From: Spirochaeta sp.
GTDB lineage: Bacteria; Spirochaetota; Spirochaetia; Sphaerochaetales; Sphaerochaetaceae
Assembly (NCBI GenBank): GCA_020054965.1
Contig: JAIMZO010000006.1
Span: forward strand, 1 to 19,567
Direction of reading: 5' to 3'
Length of the DNA: 19,567 nt
Each line of letters starts with the position of its first letter. The first letter of the stretch is position 1. A program made the position numbers and the translations under genes. The notes beneath the pieces are model-generated. The model ran no database searches and had not been told where the DNA came from. It saw only the letters and a program-made list of their open reading frames with translations. Shown here piece after piece: positions 13,990-19,567 of the stretch.

Positions 13990-14091
13990 AGGATTTCCTC
14001 CTCCCATCTGCATAATCTGTTGTTTCCATCTATTGTAATAACAACACCAGAGAGGGATGGCAACCAGAGAGATTAAATCTTCATCTACTCT

Positions 14092-14751
14092 TTAATTCTG
14101 TGAAGAAATGTGAAGTATCACCCTTCGCCCTGAATAACTAAGAAAGCCTTCCTCCACCAAGGAGGCAAACTCCCGGCTGAGGGAGGTGCGGGCAAATCCC
14201 AACCGCTCTGCAAGTTCTTTCTTTGAAGTTGGCAGGACAACAGTATTGCTTCCTTGGATCACCGACAGGTTCTGCAGATAGGCAAGCAGACGCTCACGCA
14301 GGCTTTGCGCCGAGAGCTTGGTGACCGTCATACTCAACTCATGTGCACGGTCGCTCACTAATTCCAGGAGGGAGGAGAGAAATTCCACCCTTGTCTCACA
14401 CAGGTCAAGCACCAGCACCTTGGGAAGATGCAACACTGCCGAATCATCCTCGCTGACAGCTGTCATCGGGTAGTGGTTGTACCGGCTGAACAGCAGGGTT
14501 GCGCCCCATACATCCCCTGGCTCGAGTACCCGGACCTTGAAAACCTTCCCCTCCTCATCAACGCTCTGGATGGAGACCTTCCCTGCTACCACCACATCGA
14601 GCGTGGTGCACACCTGTCCTTGCAGATAGAGCATCTGTCCCTTGCGGTAGGAGCCCAGTCTTGCCCCTCCATCCCTGAAACGGGAGGAGAGCACTTCTGC
14701 ATCAAACCCATCAAACAGAGAAAGATTTTCAAGCAAAGGAAAGAAATCCAT
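14092..14751 (-). CDS. Crp/Fnr-family transcriptional regulator
   Basis: A 219-residue protein with a cyclic-nucleotide-binding-like beta barrel (about 8-125: YRKGQMLYLQGQ, VAGKVSI, LEPGDVWGATLLF) and a Crp-type winged helix (about 147-215: TSKKELAERLGFARTSLSREFASLVEEG). It has only two cysteines (48 and 118), so the N-terminal four-cysteine cluster of true FNR is absent. The RxxxS cAMP pocket of CRP is not evident, so a redox, heme or other ligand is possible. The ATG at 14751 is preferred because the upstream in-frame codons run through the promoter region; a G-rich GGGGG stretch serves as a poor ribosome binding site. It is divergent from the cupin/4Fe-4S operon with an operator-like dyad between them, and so probably controls that operon and itself. 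Confidence 0.9.
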   Translation of the reverse strand: MDFFPLLENLSLFDGFDAEVLSSRFRDGGARLGSYRKGQMLYLQGQVCTTLDVVVAGKVSIQSVDEEGKVFKVRVLEPGDVWGATLLFSRYNHYPMTAVSEDDSAVLHLPKVLVLDLCETRVEFLSSLLELVSDRAHELSMTVTKLSAQSLRERLLAYLQNLSVIQGSNTVVLPTSKKELAERLGFARTSLSREFASLVEEGFLSYSGRRVILHISSQN

Positions 14752-14766
14752 AAAAACCCCCAAAAG

Positions 14767-14782
14767 TGTAACATACGTAACA
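14767..14782. promoter_or_regulatory. Candidate Crp/Fnr-type operator between divergent genes
   Basis: TGTAACATACGTAACA has outer arms TGTnAC/GTnACA, matching its own reverse complement at 12 of 16 positions, the usual form of Crp/Fnr-family sites. It ends two bases before a perfect -10 for the plus operon, and it lies on or next to the start point for the minus gene. Binding would therefore mask both promoters. A second imperfect dyad, GGTAT/ATACC (14802-14806 with 14814-14818), lies in the plus-strand leader. Confidence 0.45.
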
Positions 14783-14783
14783 G

Positions 14784-14789
14784 TATAAT
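14784..14789 (+). promoter_or_regulatory. -10 element of the cupin/4Fe-4S operon promoter
   Basis: A perfect TATAAT. Seventeen bases upstream only CAAAAG is found, so there is no good -35 and help from a regulator is likely. On the other strand AGTATA (14782-14787) gives TATACT, a -10 for the divergent Crp/Fnr gene. Confidence 0.45.
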
Positions 14790-14839
14790 GGAGAATATTC
14801 CGGTATGCTAGGAATACCAATCTTGAAAAGGAGTCAACA

Positions 14840-15085
14840 GTGACTGAAACAGTATATACCTACACCAAAACGGACGAGAAAATCGTTGGAAAACTGGTTG
14901 GCGATAACCATGCCATGATCAACCATGTGGTTCTGGCCAATGGGGGAGCACTTCCGGAGCACTACAGTGATTCCAATGCCTATCTCACCATAGCACGAGA
15001 AACACTCTCAGCCAACACCAACGAAGAACCGGTTGAATTCTTCATTGTCAAAGCACCCCACCCAAGGGTATACAAGGAACAATAA
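14840..15085 (+). CDS. Small cupin-like protein, apparently missing its central part
   Basis: An 81-residue protein starting at GTG, with AAAAGGAG six bases upstream. The N-terminal half (VYTYTKTDEKIVGKLV, then INHVVLANGGALPEHYSDSNAYL) matches small cupins in which a metal-ligand histidine (H41 here) sits in the 'LPEHYSNSN' loop. The C-terminal EEPVEFFIVKAPHP matches the last strand of the same family. The family members I recall are about 105-115 residues, with a Gly-rich turn and second cupin motif in between. Here residues about 50-60 (TIARETLSANT) bridge the two halves directly, as if roughly 28 residues had been removed in frame. Its stop is three bases before the 4Fe-4S gene, so they form an operon under the divergent Crp/Fnr protein. 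The function is unknown, and the shortened fold may be inactive. Confidence 0.75.
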   Translation: MTETVYTYTKTDEKIVGKLVGDNHAMINHVVLANGGALPEHYSDSNAYLTIARETLSANTNEEPVEFFIVKAPHPRVYKEQ

Positions 15086-15088
15086 GTT

Positions 15089-15700
15089 ATGAAGAAAACC
15101 ATCCAGCGGACAGTACAGGTTCTTTTTCTCGGTCTCTTCCTCTTTCTGCTCATCAGGGGCAAGGTACAGGTGTGGATGGGAATCTTCCTGCTCTCACTTG
15201 TTCTCTCCCTCTTCTTCTCCCGGTTCTACTGTGGATGGATCTGTCCCATAAACACCCTCCTCAAGCCGATCACCTTCCTGAAAAAGAAGTTTCGTGTGGG
15301 CAGTATAAAGACACCTGCCTTCCTCAAGAACGGTGTGCTGAGGATCCTGCTGTTGGTTGCCTTCCTGGCACTCATGGTTTTCACCTTACGCTCAGGCAAA
15401 CAACTGCCTGTGCTGCCAGCACTCGTAGCCATCGGTGTATTCCTCTCGCTCTTCTTTGAAGAAGAACTCTGGCATCATTGGCTTTGTCCCTACGGAACCA
15501 TCCTTTCACTCCCCAGCAGGGCAGCCAAGAGACGCATGGTGATCGATCCTGATCTTTGCACCAACTGTGGCAGGTGCAAGCGGGTCTGTCCTTCGGGGGC
15601 GATCGTAAAGGAAGAGAAACATCGCATCATCAAGAACGAGTGCCTGGTATGCCATGAGTGTGAGCGGGTATGCACCAAGGGTGCCATCAGTTACAAATAA
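15089..15700 (+). CDS. Membrane-bound 4Fe-4S protein (NapH/YccM-like)
   Basis: A 203-residue protein with about four membrane helices (roughly 7-23, 28-44, 83-100 and 107-124). A CxxxCP motif (C48, C52) and a CPYG motif (C133) lie near the membrane face, as in the NapH/NosR/RdxA group. Two ferredoxin clusters occupy the soluble tail (C157, C160, C163, C167 and C185, C188, C191, C195). It would pass electrons between a membrane carrier and a soluble partner; the partner is not in the window. NapH proper belongs to nitrate reductase operons, and no nap gene is seen here, so the specific name is not justified. It follows the cupin gene by three bases, and a strong terminator follows it. The Crp/Fnr regulator next door is consistent with redox- or oxygen-dependent expression. 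Confidence 0.88.
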   Translation: MKKTIQRTVQVLFLGLFLFLLIRGKVQVWMGIFLLSLVLSLFFSRFYCGWICPINTLLKPITFLKKKFRVGSIKTPAFLKNGVLRILLLVAFLALMVFTLRSGKQLPVLPALVAIGVFLSLFFEEELWHHWLCPYGTILSLPSRAAKRRMVIDPDLCTNCGRCKRVCPSGAIVKEEKHRIIKNECLVCHECERVCTKGAISYK

Positions 15701-15728
15701 ATCATAACCATTGTCTAGGTGAGAATAG

Positions 15729-15776
15729 AACAACAGGGAGAGCTTTTGCTCTCCCTGTTGTTGTGATGCTTTTTTT
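15729..15776 (+). terminator. Strong hairpin terminator after the 4Fe-4S gene
   Basis: AACAACAGGGAGAGC (15729-15743) and its perfect complement (15748-15762) form a 15-pair stem with a TTTT loop. A seven-T run follows at 15770-15776 after a short gap. It lies between converging genes and may also stop the peroxiredoxin transcript, although the T-run on that side is poor. Confidence 0.75.
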
Positions 15777-15787
15777 ACTGTGGTACG

Positions 15788-16465
15788 TTATTTCTTCTCT
15801 TTCCGGAAGCAGAGGAACCAGTCAAGGCAGTATTGGTTCTCATCCTTGCTTTCCATCCGTTCCTTGGCGGTACCGCATGAACCTGGGGTGGGGATGATGA
15901 CATCCTGACCTGGTCTCCAGTTTGCCGGAGTAGCGATATGCTCCTTGTCAGCCTTCTGCAAGGCCATCACCACGCGTTTGATCTCATCAAAGTTACGGCC
16001 AGTGGAAGCAGGATAATACATAATGGTTCTCACCACACCTTCGCCATCGATGATGAAAACAGCACGAACCGCCTGGGTGGATGATTGTGACTGGACCATG
16101 CCATACTTCTTGGCAACATCCATCTTGATATCCTCAATTACCGGGAACTTGACCTCAATACCCTTCATTCCGTTCCATTCCAGCTCCTGAATCTTTCTCA
16201 GCCATGCAATGTGTGCATAGAGGGAGTCGATGGAGAGACCGATAAGCTCAGTATTCATTGCCTTGAACTCGTCAGCCATGGAGGCAAAGGTCATGAACTC
16301 CGTGGTACAGACAGGGGTAAAATCAGCGGGATGGCTGAAAAGGATCACCCATTTTCCCTTATAGTCCTCGGGAAAGTTGATATCACCCTGTGTGGTCACT
16401 GCATGAAAGGCGGGGGCCTTGTCTCCAATCAAAGGAAGTGTTGCATTGTTCTGTACTTCGTCCAT
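15788..16465 (-). CDS. Peroxiredoxin, Prx6/archaeal-type
   Basis: A 225-residue thiol peroxidase that reduces hydrogen peroxide and organic hydroperoxides. The active-site motif PADFTPVCTTEF places the peroxidatic cysteine at C53, with T50 and the supporting R134 (STQAVRAVF). The long C-terminal arm after RPGQDVIIP carries C197, C213 and C219. The six-residue spacing of the last two matches the C207/C213 pair of the archaeal decameric enzyme, so the resolving step is probably within this arm. AAGGAGAT precedes the ATG. It is a single gene facing away from the large signalling gene, with a good promoter of its own. A role in oxygen tolerance of an anaerobe fits. There is no partner reductase in the window. 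Confidence 0.93.
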   Translation of the reverse strand: MDEVQNNATLPLIGDKAPAFHAVTTQGDINFPEDYKGKWVILFSHPADFTPVCTTEFMTFASMADEFKAMNTELIGLSIDSLYAHIAWLRKIQELEWNGMKGIEVKFPVIEDIKMDVAKKYGMVQSQSSTQAVRAVFIIDGEGVVRTIMYYPASTGRNFDEIKRVVMALQKADKEHIATPANWRPGQDVIIPTPGSCGTAKERMESKDENQYCLDWFLCFRKEKK

Positions 16466-16509
16466 TTCTATAATCTCCTTGGTATGTGATACGTTTGTTG
16501 TATGCAGTA

Positions 16510-16538
16510 ATAGTAATCATTTCTTTTAATAATATCAA
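16510..16538 (-). promoter_or_regulatory. Candidate promoter of the peroxiredoxin gene
   Basis: On the minus strand TTGATA (16533-16538) and TACTAT (16510-16515) are 17 bases apart, about 45 bases before the ATG. The surrounding sequence is strongly AT-rich. Confidence 0.5.
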
Positions 16539-16555
16539 GTACTTATTGATTATTA
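16527..16555. promoter_or_regulatory. AT-rich dyad over the peroxiredoxin -35 element
   Basis: TAATA...ATCAA (16527-16538) mirrors TTGAT-TATTA (16546-16555) with a seven-base centre and one two-base offset. It covers the -35 box, a typical place for a peroxide or iron regulator such as PerR/Fur. It does not match the 7-1-7 consensus of those proteins well, and AT-rich dyads arise by chance. Confidence 0.28.
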
Positions 16556-16647
16556 TTTTTATTAAGTATAACTGTATCATTATTCCCTTGGAAACAATAC
16601 ATTTATGATAATTCTCGTCAATCTGCTCTTTTTTCGTCATTAATTCC

Positions 16648-16677
16648 TTGTCATTTTAGGTAACTCATCTGTAGAAT
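16648..16677 (+). promoter_or_regulatory. Candidate promoter of the GGDEF/HD-GYP gene with a very short leader
   Basis: TTGTCA (16648-16653), an 18-base spacer and TAGAAT (16672-16677). A start near 16684 would leave only about six untranslated bases before the ATG at 16690. No ribosome binding site is visible there. Confidence 0.4.
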
Positions 16678-16689
16678 TGCAGTACCTAT

Positions 16690-19560
16690 ATGCGTAAGAA
16701 GAAACGAGTAAGTATTCGAGGTAATTTCATCATCGGCCTGCTTCTTATCTGTGTAACCCTGATCTTTATCGGGGTCCTGAAGAACAGGCTGACTTCCCAG
16801 GCGATTGAAACCAATCGCTTGGTTTCCCATACCTATAAAGTGATCACAGAAACCAATGCCATGAAACGCACATTCCAAAACATCCGCATCAATGAACGCG
16901 GGTACTTGCTGACCGGGGACCGCTCCTACATGGAAAGCATCGGGGTGAGTACCTACTCCTTCGACCAGCGCCTCATGAAGCTGAGAATCCTTCTGAAAGA
17001 GAACGAGGAACAGAAAAGAAGACTGGACCTCCTGAAAATTACCTTTGATACATTGATCGATGAGAGTGTACAACCCCTCTTGCAGTATCGCAAACCCATT
17101 CTTGAAGATTCAACTTTCTTAACCGAGCAGGAAGAAATCTTGGAACTTTTCGAACACAGCGAAGCCATCTCCAAGACATTGGAACAAATTCTTGATGATA
17201 TTGAAGCTGAAGAATATACACTTTTGGAAATGCGTCAGAGTGCTGTAGAAAGATGGTCTGCCATTGACCAGAAGGTCACCTTCCTTGGGCCGGTATTGGT
17301 CGTTATTATTGCATTCCTCTCTGGGATTGGGGCGATCAATCGACTGGAGGTCTACCAGAAGCAACAAGAGAAGGACCAAAGGGAACTGAGGGAGGCCCGT
17401 GATCGCTTTGCCAGCATTATCAAGGGTTCAAACCTAGGCTCGTGGGAGTGGAATCTTATAGATAACACTATCAAGATCAATGACATGTGGGCAGAGATGC
17501 TTGGCTACACAAAAGAAGAGCTGGAGCCCACCACCTTTGATACCTTCACCCGCTTCGTTCACCCCAAGGACCTTGATAGGGCCATGAAGCTGCTTGAAGA
17601 TCACAAACTCGGCAAGAGTGAATTCTATAGTTGTGATCTCAGGATGCAACACAAGGATGGCCATTGGATCTGGGTCTTCGATCGTGGACAAGTGATAAGC
17701 CGCGATGAGAATGGGAAGGCCCTGCTCATGAGTGGGACCCATGCAGACATCACTGAGCGCGTCCTCCAGGCAGAAGCACTTGAGCAAAGCGAAGAAGAGA
17801 GCAGAAGACTTTTTGAGGCAATGAACCAAGGCTTCGCATACTGCCAGATTCTCCTTGACGAGGAAGGGAACCCCAATGACTTTCTCATCCTCAGGGTAAA
17901 CAAGAACTTTGAAACACAGACCGGCCTCATTCCTGAGTTTTCTGTGGGGAAGCGAATCACAGAACTCTTGCCGCATGTAGAGCCCTATTGGTTCACTCAT
18001 AACGGGGAGGTTGCACTTACAGGGAAATCAAAAACGTTTGAGGCTTTCAACAGTGACTTGAACCGACTCTTCAGGATCTCCTCATTCAGCCCTTCATATG
18101 GCTACTTTGCCATGATCATCGATGACATCACTGTCCAAAAGCAGATGGAAAAACAATTATACTATGAGAAGACCCTGTTCGAAACCACACTGCTCTCTGT
18201 TGGTGATGGTGTTATTTCCACCGATGCAGAGGGGAATGTTCAATTCATGAACAAGGTAGCTGAAAAGCTCACCGGCTGGCAGGCAGACGAGGCAAAAGGC
18301 CGGCCATTTGAAGAGGTATTCAAGATTCTCTGCGGAAGCGACCGCCACCCTTGTCAAAATCCTGTGAAACAGGTACTGGAGGCCAAGAGACAGGTTGAAC
18401 TGGACGAGGATACCATTCTGATCGCACGTGATGGGGACGAACGTTTCATCAACGACAGCACAGCCCCCATTCTCAGCGCCAACCAAAACGTTACCGGTGT
18501 TGTCCTTGTCTTCAGGGACAGTACCAACCAACGGGTCAAGCAGGATGAGATCCGGATGCTGAGCGTGACAGACCCCCTGACCACGCTCCCCAACCGGCGC
18601 TATTATGAGCAAGCAAAAGAGGAGTTGAATGAGGAGCCCTACTACCCCCTTACCTTGGTACTTGCCGATGTAAACGGGCTCAAGCTTACCAATGATGCGT
18701 TCGGTCATAAGACTGGTGACGAGTTGCTGCGCAAGGTCTCTGAAATCATGCGCAAGACCTGCAGGGATGACGATATTGTCAGCAGGATTGGTGGTGATGA
18801 GTTCGTACTTCTGCTTCCTCAAACCGATGCGCTTCATGCACAGGCCATTGTAAATCGTATCAACAAGGCTTTGGAGAAGGAGAAGATCAGGGGAATCCAG
18901 CTCTCTGTCTCCTTTGGCTATGCAGTAAAGGAAAAGGACGAGGAGAGTTACGAGGATACATTCAAGGTTGCAGAGGACTCAATGTACCGCAACAAGCTCA
19001 AGCAGAGCATGACCTTCAAGAAACAGGTAATTGACACCCTGCTCTCCAAGCTTTTTGAACAGGAGGAAGGAGCCGAGGAACATAGCAATCTGGTTGCATC
19101 CTTGGCGAGTGCGTTTGCTGAGGTGCTTGGATATCGTAAGGAAGAGGTGAAAAATCTCAGGCTTGCAGGGCTGTACCATGACCTGGGCAAGATTGCCATC
19201 ACCCCGTCCATTCTCTCCAAACCAAAGGAAGAGCTCACCCGAACCCAGGTCATGGAATTGCAGAGACACACTGAAATCGGATACAACATTCTTCGCTCTG
19301 TTGGGGAGTATGCCCCCTTTGCAGAGGCAGTGTTGCATCATCACGAAAAGTGGGATGGTAGTGGATATCCACAGGGTCTGAAACAGGAAGAAATTCCAGA
19401 GAGCGCCCAAATCCTTGCCATTGCAAACACATATGCAGACCACCTTCCCTCACTGGGGTTGGAAAAAACCATTGCATTCATGCAGGAACGGTCAAATACC
19501 TATTTCAACCCAGCATTGCTTGAAACATTCATAACCAAGGTAGTAAAGGCTCAATCCTGA
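16690..19560 (+). CDS. CHASE3-PAS-PAS-PAS-GGDEF-HD-GYP cyclic-di-GMP signalling protein
   Basis: A 956-residue inner-membrane protein. TM1 is about 12-30. A CHASE3-like helical sensor runs about 35-195, with the family segment RTFQNIRINERGYLLTGD. TM2 is about 197-217. PAS1 (about 237-357) has WEWN and the HADITER end, PAS2 is about 370-487, and PAS3 (about 492-615) has GDGVISTDAEGNV. The GGDEF domain is about 622-770, with the DPLTTLPNRR start, metal D660, signature GGDEF (701-705) and inhibitory I-site RDDD (692-695), so it should be an active, feedback-inhibited diguanylate cyclase. The HD-GYP domain is about 780-956, with H830-D831 and HHEKWDGSGYP (884-894). Downstream the normal 'ADxFDALTSxRPYK' segment reads IANTYADHLPS, with Asn for the usual Asp at 912 and about six residues lost, so phosphodiesterase activity is doubtful. 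It stands alone with no Shine-Dalgarno sequence. The domain order implies c-di-GMP output tuned by periplasmic and cytoplasmic signals. Confidence 0.93.
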   Translation: MRKKKRVSIRGNFIIGLLLICVTLIFIGVLKNRLTSQAIETNRLVSHTYKVITETNAMKRTFQNIRINERGYLLTGDRSYMESIGVSTYSFDQRLMKLRILLKENEEQKRRLDLLKITFDTLIDESVQPLLQYRKPILEDSTFLTEQEEILELFEHSEAISKTLEQILDDIEAEEYTLLEMRQSAVERWSAIDQKVTFLGPVLVVIIAFLSGIGAINRLEVYQKQQEKDQRELREARDRFASIIKGSNLGSWEWNLIDNTIKINDMWAEMLGYTKEELEPTTFDTFTRFVHPKDLDRAMKLLEDHKLGKSEFYSCDLRMQHKDGHWIWVFDRGQVISRDENGKALLMSGTHADITERVLQAEALEQSEEESRRLFEAMNQGFAYCQILLDEEGNPNDFLILRVNKNFETQTGLIPEFSVGKRITELLPHVEPYWFTHNGEVALTGKSKTFEAFNSDLNRLFRISSFSPSYGYFAMIIDDITVQKQMEKQLYYEKTLFETTLLSVGDGVISTDAEGNVQFMNKVAEKLTGWQADEAKGRPFEEVFKILCGSDRHPCQNPVKQVLEAKRQVELDEDTILIARDGDERFINDSTAPILSANQNVTGVVLVFRDSTNQRVKQDEIRMLSVTDPLTTLPNRRYYEQAKEELNEEPYYPLTLVLADVNGLKLTNDAFGHKTGDELLRKVSEIMRKTCRDDDIVSRIGGDEFVLLLPQTDALHAQAIVNRINKALEKEKIRGIQLSVSFGYAVKEKDEESYEDTFKVAEDSMYRNKLKQSMTFKKQVIDTLLSKLFEQEEGAEEHSNLVASLASAFAEVLGYRKEEVKNLRLAGLYHDLGKIAITPSILSKPKEELTRTQVMELQRHTEIGYNILRSVGEYAPFAEAVLHHHEKWDGSGYPQGLKQEEIPESAQILAIANTYADHLPSLGLEKTIAFMQERSNTYFNPALLETFITKVVKAQS

Positions 19561-19567
19561 CGGAAAC

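Noticed and set aside
15089..15700. NapH of a nitrate reductase operon
   Set aside because: No other nap gene is present and the neighbour is a cupin; only the general NapH/YccM-like class is supported.
16500..16560. A PerR or Fur box at the peroxiredoxin promoter
   Set aside because: The AT-rich dyad does not fit the 7-1-7 consensus well enough to name a regulator; it is kept only as a low-confidence dyad.
1..19567. CRISPR array, tRNA, rRNA or complete insertion sequence
   Set aside because: Reading both strands and all gaps showed no regularly spaced repeats, no cloverleaf, no transposase and no target-site duplications.

Overview
The window looks like a stretch of a spirochaete chromosome of moderate GC content, most plausibly Sphaerochaeta or a close relative. 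That placement is an inference from overall protein character and base composition; there is no rRNA or other phylogenetic marker to prove it. Fifteen complete genes and one cut-off gene can be supported. No tRNA, rRNA, CRISPR array or complete insertion sequence was seen.

Left part (1-8658): the 5' end of an AAA-type ATPase gene leaves the window at base 1. A roughly 500-base stretch without a convincing gene but rich in inverted repeats follows. Next is an aldarate (glucarate/galactarate) catabolic locus. It holds a minus-strand operon gudD - AEC-family carrier - garD, a divergent IclR-type regulator, a separate minus-strand pair garR - DHDPS-family lyase, and a D-2-hydroxyacid dehydrogenase. 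Both dehydratases yield 5-keto-4-deoxyglucarate. GarR reduces tartronate semialdehyde to glycerate. No GarL-type aldolase is present, so the lyase fused transcriptionally to garR is the obvious candidate for the missing cleavage step. The AEC carrier is the obvious candidate for uptake. The garR-lyase pair is clearly richer in GC than its neighbours.

Middle (8773-13989): a long KamA-family radical SAM/PLP protein with a leaderless-looking promoter, a divergent translationally coupled pair (DUF2156 protein and Eis-like GNAT), and a convergent secreted protein of unknown function whose stop codon overlaps that of the GNAT gene.

Right part (14092-19560): a Crp/Fnr-family regulator is divergent from a two-gene operon encoding a small, apparently internally shortened cupin and a membrane 4Fe-4S protein. 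An operator-like dyad lies between them on the promoters. A strong terminator, a Prx6-like peroxiredoxin and a large CHASE3-PAS-PAS-PAS-GGDEF-HD-GYP cyclic-di-GMP protein complete the window. The HD-GYP domain of the last protein is intact at its signature but degenerate just downstream.

All assignments were made by reading the sequence and recalling family hallmarks; no database search was run. Promoters and operators are pattern matches, not measured sites.
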